Shown here: positions 1 through 5,300 of the stretch, in pieces
Numbering within the stretch: the first letter of the stretch is position 1
Layout of the letters: each line of letters starts with the position of its first letter
Source of the DNA: CAJUPY01 sp051871275
GTDB taxonomy: Bacteria > Bacteroidota > Bacteroidia > Bacteroidales > Muribaculaceae
Direction of reading: 5' to 3'
Length of the DNA stretch: 5,300 nucleotides
Assembly (NCBI GenBank): GCA_051871275.1
Contig: JBJECR010000006.1
Span: 1 to 5,300, forward strand
Position numbers and translations under genes: made by a program
Notes under the pieces: generated by a model
Told to the model about the DNA's origin: nothing
Databases searched by the model: none
What the model saw: the letters and a program-made list of their open reading frames with translations, nothing else

Positions 1-73
1 GAATCTACATAATTTAGACCTCAATAACGTTGCACTTCGTTTTGGAATCTACATTAGAATTTGCACTTTTTTG
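1..73. repeat. End of a 44-bp tandem repeat (one full unit, one shortened unit)
   Basis: GAATCTACAT occurs at 1-10 and again at 45-54, giving a period of 44. The first unit (1-44) ends in TTGCACTTCGTTTTG (30-44). After its GAATCTACAT the second unit keeps only a similar end, TTGCACTTTTTTG (61-73), so it looks like the same unit with the middle lost. The window starts at a unit boundary, so more copies may lie to the left. The period is not a multiple of three and I see no coding sense. The repeat is inferred from two copies only. Confidence 0.6.
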
Positions 74-114
74 ATAAAAATAATTGATTTTGGGGATTTT
101 TTGTAAATATTGTT

Positions 115-146
115 GTTGCAAAGAATGTTTTGTTTTCTTACCTTTG
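115..146 (+). promoter_or_regulatory. Bacteroidota-type promoter of the nhaD operon
   Basis: TACCTTTG at 139-146 matches the -7 element TAnnTTTG used by the primary sigma factor of Bacteroidota. GTTG at 115-118, 20 nt upstream, is a three-of-four match to the -33 element TTTG, and the spacer fits the usual 19-21 nt. The region upstream (about 62-112) is very rich in A and T. Transcription would start near 150-155 and give a leader of about 65 nt before the ATG at 218. The leader is A-rich and shows no obvious riboswitch fold; AAGCACT occurs twice in it (173-179 and 192-198). Confidence 0.7.
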
Positions 147-217
147 CACTACCCAAAACGAAAGTAGCAAATAAGCACTGAAATAAAGAAAAAGCACTAT
201 ATAAAAACACAGGAAAA

Positions 218-1615
218 ATGATTGTTACAATCGTAGTTTTATTTTTGATTGGTTACCTTGCAATTGCCCTTGAAAGACAACTGCGAGTTGACAAGTCTGC
301 TATTGCTCTGTTGCTCGGTATGCTCCTATGGGTTGTATATACTATGGGTGCAGCAGAGATTGTTCCCAAAGTCAGCCTTGATGGTCTGGAAGCATTTGTG
401 GCAGACAGCCCGCACCTAAAGGAAAAGTCACTTGCACAGCAGTGTCTTGACTATGTCCTTAATGTACAGCTTGTGGAATCGCTCGGAGAGATTATTCAGA
501 CTATTCTCTTCCTTATCGGAGCGATGACGATTGTGGAACTTATTGACGTTCACGGAGGTTTTTCCGTGATTACGGATAAGATTCGCACCAGAAACAAGAA
601 AAAACTTCTCTGGGTGGTTTGTATCACCACGTTTATTTTCTCTGCCATTCTGGACAATATGACCACGTCTATCGTGATGATTATGCTTCTGCGTAAGCTC
701 ATAGCAAACAAGCGAGAGCGCTGGATTTACACTGCAATGATAGTTATTTCCGCTAATGCCGGAGGTGCATGGTCTCCTATTGGTGACGTTACCACTATCA
801 TGCTTTGGGTGAAAGGAAATGTGACTGCAGGAGCACTTATCAGCTACGTGTTGCTGCCGAGTATTGTTTCTCTGCTCGTGCCGCTGATTATCGTTTCAAG
901 AAACATGAAAGGTAAACTTCCCAAACACGTAGAGGAAGTGAAAACAGACGACCCTATCACACGCCGCGAAAAAAAGACTATTCTTCTCCTTGGCGTGATA
1001 GGACTTCTCTTTGTGCCTGTGTTCAAGTCTATTACACACATGCCGCCGTTTGTGGGTATTCTCTTTGTGCTCGGTGTGCTGTGGACGTTTACGGAATGTT
1101 TTTACAATGGCAAACGTCTTGACCTTTCTCGTGAGCAGAGATTGCCTAAGGTTATTGCACGAATAGATATGCCGTCAATTCTCTTCTTCCTCGGTATTCT
1201 TATGGCGGTGTCCGTTCTCCAAGTGAGTGGAATTTTGGACACTACGTCAACTTTCCTTGATGAAAAAATTCACAATATATATGTTATAGACACTCTTCTG
1301 GGAATGTTATCTTCCGTGGTGGATAATGTGCCGCTTGTGGCAGGTGTGATGGGTATGTATCCTGTGGAACTGATAGCAGAACCGTCAACGTATGCTGCAA
1401 ACTTTATGGTAGATGGTGCGTTCTGGGAATTTTTGAGCTATTGTGCCGGAGTCGGTGGTAATTTGCTTATCATCGGTTCTGCAGCCGGTGTTATCGCCAT
1501 GGGACTTGACAAAATATCCTTTGGCTGGTATTTGCGTAAGTTTACCGGTGTGGCACTCATTGGTTACCTCTCCGGTGCGTTGGTCTATATCATAGAAGTT
1601 TGGTTGTTAAAATAA
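218..1615 (+). CDS. nhaD: NhaD-type Na+/H+ antiporter
   Basis: This is an inner-membrane sodium:proton antiporter of the NhaD family (ion transporter superfamily), which expels Na+ (often also Li+) in exchange for H+ and so supports pH and salt balance. The 465 residues are close to the length of studied NhaD proteins. About eleven to twelve hydrophobic segments can be traced from residue 1 to 462. Family motifs are clear: LDNMTTS at 145-151, a stretch with NAGGAWSPIGDVTT at 180-193, VVDNVPLV at 367-374 in the second half, and GVGGNLLIIGSAAG at 411-424. The two DN-containing motifs fit the inverted-repeat architecture of this superfamily. Asp146, Asn147, Asn180, Asp190, Thr192 and Thr193 correspond by motif to polar residues known to matter in Vibrio NhaD. 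The ATG at 218 starts directly in the first helix, with a weak AGGA at 211-214. It is the first gene of the putative operon. The ion preference is inferred from family. Confidence 0.93.
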   Translation: MIVTIVVLFLIGYLAIALERQLRVDKSAIALLLGMLLWVVYTMGAAEIVPKVSLDGLEAFVADSPHLKEKSLAQQCLDYVLNVQLVESLGEIIQTILFLIGAMTIVELIDVHGGFSVITDKIRTRNKKKLLWVVCITTFIFSAILDNMTTSIVMIMLLRKLIANKRERWIYTAMIVISANAGGAWSPIGDVTTIMLWVKGNVTAGALISYVLLPSIVSLLVPLIIVSRNMKGKLPKHVEEVKTDDPITRREKKTILLLGVIGLLFVPVFKSITHMPPFVGILFVLGVLWTFTECFYNGKRLDLSREQRLPKVIARIDMPSILFFLGILMAVSVLQVSGILDTTSTFLDEKIHNIYVIDTLLGMLSSVVDNVPLVAGVMGMYPVELIAEPSTYAANFMVDGAFWEFLSYCAGVGGNLLIIGSAAGVIAMGLDKISFGWYLRKFTGVALIGYLSGALVYIIEVWLLK

Positions 1616-1616
1616 G

Positions 1617-2309
1617 ATGCAAGTAGTTTACGAGGATAATCATATTATTATTGTCAATAAGTTGCCCGGCGAGATAGTGCAGGGCGACAAGACCGGTGAC
1701 AAGCCTCTCTGCGAGATTGTGAAGGAGTGGATAAAGGAAAAATATGCCAAGCCGGGTAATGTTTTTCTGGGTGTGGCTCACCGCTTGGACCGTCCCGTGG
1801 CAGGACTTGTGGTGTTTGCAAAAACGTCTAAGGCACTTGCTCGCCTTAATGAAATGTTTCGCAACGGTGATGTCCATAAAACCTATTGGGCGGTGACTGC
1901 AAACAAGCCGGAGCAAGATGAAGCCACGCTCACTCACTATCTCCACTCTATAGAAAAGAGCAATAAGACATACGTCTATGATTCTCCTCGAAGCAATACT
2001 AAAGAAGCAAAATTGCATTATAAACTCATAGCATCGTCTGAGAGATATTTTCTGCTGGAAGTAAACCTTCTCACGGGTCGCAAGCACCAAATTCGTGCAC
2101 AGCTTTCCGCTATTGGTTGTCCTATAAAGGGCGACCTCAAATATGGGGCAAAGCGTAGCAATCCGGACGGTTCTATCTCGCTCCTTGCACGCAGAGTGCA
2201 GTTTATTCACCCCGTTTCCAAAGTGCTGATAAACGTTACGGCACCTGTGCCGGATGATACTCTATGGCAGGCACTTGAAGCGGCAGTAAAACAGACTCTA
2301 AGTTTATGA
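1617..2309 (+). CDS. RluA-family RNA pseudouridine synthase
   Basis: This enzyme isomerises specific uridines in rRNA or tRNA to pseudouridine in the cytoplasm. The 230 residues form just the catalytic core, with no N-terminal S4 RNA-binding domain, as in the short RluA/RluC-like enzymes. The protein opens with the typical strand VVYEDNHIIIVNKLPG (3-18). The catalytic motif HRLDRPVAG is at 55-63, with Asp58 as the expected nucleophile, followed by LVVFAKTSKA (64-73). The second conserved block, LLTGRKHQIRAQL (151-163), and KGDLKYG (171-177) are also present. The ATG lies 1 nt after the nhaD stop codon, with no good Shine-Dalgarno, so coupled translation is likely. The stop overlaps the start of fmt in ATGA. 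The target uridine cannot be told from sequence, so no symbol is given. Confidence 0.93.
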   Translation: MQVVYEDNHIIIVNKLPGEIVQGDKTGDKPLCEIVKEWIKEKYAKPGNVFLGVAHRLDRPVAGLVVFAKTSKALARLNEMFRNGDVHKTYWAVTANKPEQDEATLTHYLHSIEKSNKTYVYDSPRSNTKEAKLHYKLIASSERYFLLEVNLLTGRKHQIRAQLSAIGCPIKGDLKYGAKRSNPDGSISLLARRVQFIHPVSKVLINVTAPVPDDTLWQALEAAVKQTLSL

Positions 2310-3271
2310 AAAAGAAAGATTTAAGAATAGTATTTTTAGGTACTCCGGAGTTTGCCGTGTGCAGCCTGGACAAAATATGCAAAGATGGCTTTAATGTTGT
2401 GGCAGTTGTAACTATGCCGGACAAACCTGCGGGTAGGGGACACAAAATGTTCCAATCGCCCGTAAAAGAATATGCCGTGCAGCACGGACTTCCCGTTCTT
2501 CAACCCGTAAACCTTAAAGATGAGGCATTTGTGGAAGAACTTCGCAGTTACAATGCTGATATATTCGTGGTGATAGCCTTCCGAATGTTGCCAAAGGTGG
2601 TTTGGACTATGCCACCGCTCGGCACTTTTAATTTGCATGCCTCTTTGCTCCCGGACTATCGTGGTGCCGCACCTATAAACTGGGCTGTGATAAATGGTGA
2701 AAAACGTACCGGAGTCACAACTTTCTTCCTCAAGCATGAAATAGACACGGGTGATATTATCTCACAGCAAGCTATTGACATTGCAGACGATGAAAACGTG
2801 GGTTCCGTTCACGACAGGCTTATGACTCTTGGTGCAGACCTTACTTTGGAAACTCTGAACAGCATTATTGCAGGGACGCTCAAAACTATTCCGCAGGACG
2901 ATTTGCTGAAAGGTGCAGAGCCTAAGCCGGCACCAAAAATCTTTAAGGAAACCTGCAAATTGGATTTCACGAAACCCGTAATTGAAATTTACAACAAAAT
3001 TCGCGGACTTTCGCCATACCCTGCATCATACGTGGATATTTGCGACGACGCTACTCCGGAACCTCGCCAACTCAAAATTTTTAAGGCTGTTATTGTAGAT
3101 AAGTCTGCAAATAATAATCCCGGTGAAATAAGTATTGCAAACGACCGTCTCTTTATTGATGCTCCGGACGGTACACTGGAAATTCTGGAACTCCAGATTC
3201 AAGGCAAGAAAAAAATGTCTGCCTCGGATTTTATTCACGGTGCTAAATTAGTGAATCCAAAACTGACGTAA
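2306..3271 (+). CDS. fmt: Methionyl-tRNA formyltransferase
   Basis: Fmt transfers a formyl group from 10-formyltetrahydrofolate to Met-tRNA(fMet), producing the initiator tRNA for bacterial translation. The 321 residues match the usual length. The N-terminal formyltransferase domain spans about 6-185: IVFLGTPEFAV (8-18), the tRNA-contacting loop PDKPAGRGHKMFQSPVK (38-54), FNLHASLLPDYRGAAPI (108-124) and IDTGDII (146-152). Catalytic Asn109, His111 and Asp147 are all present, at the same numbers as in E. coli Fmt. The C-terminal tRNA-binding domain (about 212-314) carries IRGLSPYPAS (232-241). The ATG at 2306 shares 4 nt with the end of the upstream gene, which points to translational coupling. 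No def (peptide deformylase) gene is beside it in this window. Confidence 0.97.
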   Translation: MKKKDLRIVFLGTPEFAVCSLDKICKDGFNVVAVVTMPDKPAGRGHKMFQSPVKEYAVQHGLPVLQPVNLKDEAFVEELRSYNADIFVVIAFRMLPKVVWTMPPLGTFNLHASLLPDYRGAAPINWAVINGEKRTGVTTFFLKHEIDTGDIISQQAIDIADDENVGSVHDRLMTLGADLTLETLNSIIAGTLKTIPQDDLLKGAEPKPAPKIFKETCKLDFTKPVIEIYNKIRGLSPYPASYVDICDDATPEPRQLKIFKAVIVDKSANNNPGEISIANDRLFIDAPDGTLEILELQIQGKKKMSASDFIHGAKLVNPKLT

Positions 3272-3281
3272 TAGAAGAAAT

Positions 3282-4916
3282 ATGAGACTTTCCGCCTTGA
3301 TTTTTACCTTGTCTGTTCTGCTCCAGCTGAATGCTACTCAGCGTACGGATTCTCTCATGTCCGAACTTAAAAACGCATTGGAGCAGAGAGACGTTTTTGT
3401 TGCACAAAAGCTTGAAAAAATCAGTAATTTTCATCTTGAGGCGGACAGTGCCGTAAGCCTTTACGATAAGTTTGAGGCAGTGGGGCATTTGCTTGATGAA
3501 TATAGGTCGTTTAATTCAGACTCAGCTATGAAAATGTGCGAGGAACGTTTGAAAATCGCACAACTCATTGGTGACCCGAAACTGATAGACAATGCAAAAC
3601 TGAATATTGCGGAAATTCTCTATAATACGGGTATGTACATGGAGGCTTTCGACCTTATGGACGACATTCCCTCCGGTCGTCTGCCGGAATATTTGTTGCC
3701 GTATTATTTTCACTTGCATCGCACCGTGTATGGCTTGCTGCGTGACTATTCCATCAGGCAAGTGGAAATAGACCGCTACAGTAGCCTCACAGATGCTTAT
3801 CGCGATTCTATCATCAGCGTAAATCCTCCAGGCTCTATTGCATACGTGATTACAATGGCAGACAAACTTAATTCCCAAAACAAGTATCAAGATGCCATAA
3901 ACGTGATTGAGGATTATTTCAATTCCGGCAACTGCTCGGACCACGACCGTGCCATTTGTGCTTATAGCCTTGCTAAGTCTTATCAGAGCCTCGGTGATAC
4001 TATAGGCTATAAAGAGCAACTTATAATATCTTCAATTTCCGATGTCCGCTCTGCAATCCGTGAATACGTGTCACTGCGTGAACTTGCCTTTCTCCTTTAC
4101 AGTGAGGGAGAAGTGAAAGATGCGTATCAATTTCTGCAAATAGCCATGGACGATGCTGTGAAATGCAATGCCAGAATACGCGTGCTGGAGATAAACAAGG
4201 TGTTCCCTATTGTAAACAAAGTCTATTACGATACTATTCACGCACAGCAAACTCGTCTCCGCTGGGCTTTGGCTGCAATCAGCATTTTGCTGATAATCTT
4301 GATTATCACTATGGTGTATCTTTACAAGCAGATGCAGCGAGTGGCACAAGCAAGGAAAGAAATAGAGGTCGTGAATGATAGTTTGCGTAAACTCAATGCG
4401 GAGCTCACGGACTATGTGGAAAAACTCCGTCAGGCAAACAATTCCATTGAGGAACATTCAAGGCTCAAGGAAGCATACATCGCACAATACATGGAGCAGA
4501 GTTCAGACTATATAGACAAGATGGACCGTTACCGTATGGCTCTCAGAAACCTTGTAAGTTCAGGAAAAATTACGGAACTCACAAAAGAACTGAAATCCAC
4601 CACTTTCCTTGATGACGAGCTTAAATCTTTCTATCAGAGTTTTGACGAAACGTTCCTCCGCTTGTTCCCTACCTTTGTGGAAGACTTTAATAAACTGCTC
4701 CTCCCGGGACAGGAAATAATACCAAAAAAGCCAAAGCAACTGAACACGGAATTGCGTATTTTTGCCCTTATCCGCCTCGGAATTACAGACAGCACCAAAA
4801 TCTCCGGCTTCCTCCGTTATTCCCTTTCCACTATATATAATTACCGCACTAAAGTACGCAATAAAGCTTCCGGAAACCGTGATACCCTTGAAGAAGAACT
4901 AATGAAAATAGGGTAA
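3282..4916 (+). CDS. DUF6377-like membrane protein: TPR-type sensor part, one membrane helix, coiled coil and C-terminal HTH-like region
   Basis: This is a 544-residue protein resembling a Bacteroidota-specific family recalled as DUF6377; the exact function is unknown. Residues 1-19 are hydrophobic and look like a signal peptide. Residues 23-320 are predicted to be helical, with TPR-like repeats (for example around 104-127, 200-212, 224-247 and 264-290) outside the cytoplasm. A strong membrane helix lies at about 327-348 (ALAAISILLIILIITMVYLY), followed by a charged coiled coil (about 350-400). The C-terminal part (about 400-530) is cytoplasmic; it ends in LRIFALIRLGITDSTKISGF and a segment with SLSTIYNYRTKVRNKA (514-529), which resembles a LuxR-type helix-turn-helix. 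The layout suggests a one-component signal-transduction regulator. No histidine kinase or receiver motif is visible. The ATG lies 10 nt after the fmt stop with a weak AGAAGAAA upstream. It is the last gene of the operon. The TPR and HTH assignments are by eye. Confidence 0.82.
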   Translation: MRLSALIFTLSVLLQLNATQRTDSLMSELKNALEQRDVFVAQKLEKISNFHLEADSAVSLYDKFEAVGHLLDEYRSFNSDSAMKMCEERLKIAQLIGDPKLIDNAKLNIAEILYNTGMYMEAFDLMDDIPSGRLPEYLLPYYFHLHRTVYGLLRDYSIRQVEIDRYSSLTDAYRDSIISVNPPGSIAYVITMADKLNSQNKYQDAINVIEDYFNSGNCSDHDRAICAYSLAKSYQSLGDTIGYKEQLIISSISDVRSAIREYVSLRELAFLLYSEGEVKDAYQFLQIAMDDAVKCNARIRVLEINKVFPIVNKVYYDTIHAQQTRLRWALAAISILLIILIITMVYLYKQMQRVAQARKEIEVVNDSLRKLNAELTDYVEKLRQANNSIEEHSRLKEAYIAQYMEQSSDYIDKMDRYRMALRNLVSSGKITELTKELKSTTFLDDELKSFYQSFDETFLRLFPTFVEDFNKLLLPGQEIIPKKPKQLNTELRIFALIRLGITDSTKISGFLRYSLSTIYNYRTKVRNKASGNRDTLEEELMKIG

Positions 4917-4917
4917 T

Positions 4918-4943
4918 CAAATCGGCGTAGCAAATCGGCATAA
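4918..4943. repeat. 13-bp direct doublet at the left edge of the 69-bp array
   Basis: CAAATCGGCGTAG (4918-4930) is followed directly by CAAATCGGCATAA (4931-4943), with 11 of 13 bases equal. The second copy plus its continuation (4931-4950) matches 17 of 20 bases of the junction CAAATTTGGATAACATCAAG inside the 69-bp unit (5000-5019). It is therefore probably a decayed edge of the array rather than a separate element. It begins 2 nt after the stop codon of the upstream gene. Confidence 0.55.
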
Positions 4944-5207
4944 CATCAAGATGCAAAATCGGAGATTTTCAGAATTTGGTAATCAAGTGTCTTGTGTATC
5001 AAATTTGGATAACATCAAGATGCAAAATCGGAGATTTTCAGAATTTGGTAATCAAGTGTCTTGNNNNNNNNNNNNNNNNNNNNNNNNNNNNNNNNNNNNN
5101 NNNNNNNNNNNNNNNNNNNNNNNNNNNNNNNNNNNNNNNNNNNNNNNNNNNNNNNNNNNNNNNTGTATCAAATTTGGATAACATCAAGATGCAAAATCGG
5201 AGATTTT
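4931..5207. repeat. 69-bp tandem repeat array, interrupted by an assembly gap
   Basis: TAACATCAAGATGC begins at 4941, 5010 and 5179. Copy 1 is complete (4941-5009). Copy 2 (5010-5063) is identical to copy 1 until the N run. The right side resumes with the last 15 bases of a unit (5164-5178) and then the first 29 bases of another (5179-5207), again without a mismatch. A diverged partial unit precedes copy 1 (4931-4940). Each unit carries the inverted repeat AAAATC-GGA-GATTTT (4955-4969, 5024-5038, 5193-5207). The unit is 23 codons long and open in two forward frames, but there is no ribosome binding site or recognisable protein. The identical copies imply recent expansion or homogenisation. 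True copy number is unknown because of the gap. Confidence 0.93.
5064..5163. other. Assembly gap of 100 N
   Basis: Exactly 100 undetermined bases sit inside the tandem array. This round number is the usual placeholder for a gap of unknown size. The base before the gap (end of CTTG) and the base after it (start of TGTATC) are adjacent in copy 1 (4994/4995), so the true missing length should be zero or a multiple of 69. Any open frame reading through it is an artefact. Confidence 0.97.
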
Positions 5208-5209
5208 GC
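5191..5209. other. Perfect 8-bp inverted repeat at the end of the array
   Basis: GCAAAATC (5191-5198), loop GGA, GATTTTGC (5202-5209). In the other copies only the inner 6 bp pair, because the right arm is followed by CAG instead of GC. The stem is A/T rich and no T tract follows directly, so it would be at best a weak terminator. It overlaps the likely -33 element of the downstream promoter, so a protein-binding role is equally possible. Confidence 0.5.
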
Positions 5210-5234
5210 GGCAATTTGTTAACTTTTATCTTTG
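5205..5234 (+). promoter_or_regulatory. Bacteroidota-type promoter for a gene beyond the right edge
   Basis: TATCTTTG at 5227-5234 is an exact match to the -7 consensus TAnnTTTG. TTTG at 5205-5208 is a perfect -33 element, with an 18-nt spacer that is slightly shorter than the usual 19-21. Transcription would begin near 5240. GTTAAC occurs at 5218-5223 and again at 5249-5254, bracketing the -7 element. The remaining 60 bases are A/T rich and contain no credible gene start, so the target gene starts after 5300. Confidence 0.65.
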
Positions 5235-5300
5235 CACCGTATTTGATTGTTAACTAAAAATGTTTAAATTTGTAAAAAAATAAAGACAGGGCGGTGAACT

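Noticed and set aside
150..217. Sodium-responsive riboswitch ahead of nhaD
   Set aside because: The leader is about 65 nt, A-rich and shows no stable helices; only a short doublet AAGCACT is seen.
1590..2210. A 206-residue open frame on the minus strand
   Set aside because: It lies antisense to the well supported pseudouridine synthase gene, shows no family motif and is a shadow of its codon use.
2336..2737. A 133-residue open frame on the minus strand
   Set aside because: It is antisense to the catalytic domain of fmt, whose motifs are intact.
3522..4019. A 165-residue open frame on the minus strand
   Set aside because: It is antisense to the DUF6377-like gene, with no start signal and no recognisable protein features.
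4163..4378. A 71-residue open frame on the plus strand in another frame
   Set aside because: It is fully inside the DUF6377-like gene, over the region coding for its membrane helix, with no independent support.
4917..4960. Intrinsic terminator of the operon
   Set aside because: There is no G/C-rich stem followed by a T tract after the stop codon; the A/T hairpins of the repeat are too weak to call.
4931..5207. CRISPR array
   Set aside because: The whole 69-bp unit is repeated, with no variable spacers between short repeats, and no cas gene is present.
4951..5257. Two overlapping open frames through the repeat array and N run
   Set aside because: They depend on reading through 100 undetermined bases, consist of repeat units and have no ribosome binding site or recognisable domain.
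5260..5283. Seven-codon frame MFKFVKK just after the downstream promoter
   Set aside because: It could be a leader peptide, but it is too short, has no Shine-Dalgarno and lies in A/T-rich sequence where such frames arise by chance.

Overview
The window looks like a chromosomal piece from a member of the Bacteroidota, most likely order Bacteroidales and possibly Prevotella-like. Three things point there: promoter elements of the TAnnTTTG type specific to that phylum, weak or absent Shine-Dalgarno sequences, and a last gene that belongs to a TPR / membrane helix / helix-turn-helix family known from that phylum. The order-level placement is inference from recall, not from a search.

Layout. Bases 1-73 are the end of a 44-bp repeat, with one full unit and one internally shortened unit. 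A Bacteroidota promoter follows at about 115-146, with a short leader to 217. Four genes on the + strand are then packed tightly from 218 to 4916: an NhaD-type Na+/H+ antiporter, an RluA-family pseudouridine synthase (1 nt gap), methionyl-tRNA formyltransferase fmt (4-nt ATGA overlap), and a 544-residue membrane protein resembling the DUF6377 family (10-nt gap). The spacing suggests one operon driven mainly from the promoter near 115-146. All four genes look intact, with the expected motifs and lengths.

The 384 bases from 4917 to 5300 hold no convincing gene. They contain a 69-bp tandem repeat array (two complete or nearly complete copies plus partial edge copies), interrupted by exactly 100 N, which is a placeholder assembly gap. 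The repeat phase is continuous across the N run, so the real gap should be zero or a whole number of 69-bp units. The last copy breaks off in an 8-bp perfect inverted repeat and runs straight into a second TAnnTTTG promoter (about 5205-5234), which should drive a gene beyond the right edge.

How the genes fit together: fmt makes the formylated initiator tRNA, the RluA-family enzyme modifies RNA uridines, and NhaD handles sodium and pH at the membrane. The last gene looks like a membrane-spanning regulator with an extracytoplasmic TPR part and a cytoplasmic helix-turn-helix-like end; its target is unknown. No mobile element, CRISPR array, rRNA or tRNA was seen. The least explained material is the two different short-period repeats flanking the operon and the unusual regulator; I did not find a clear new multi-gene system.
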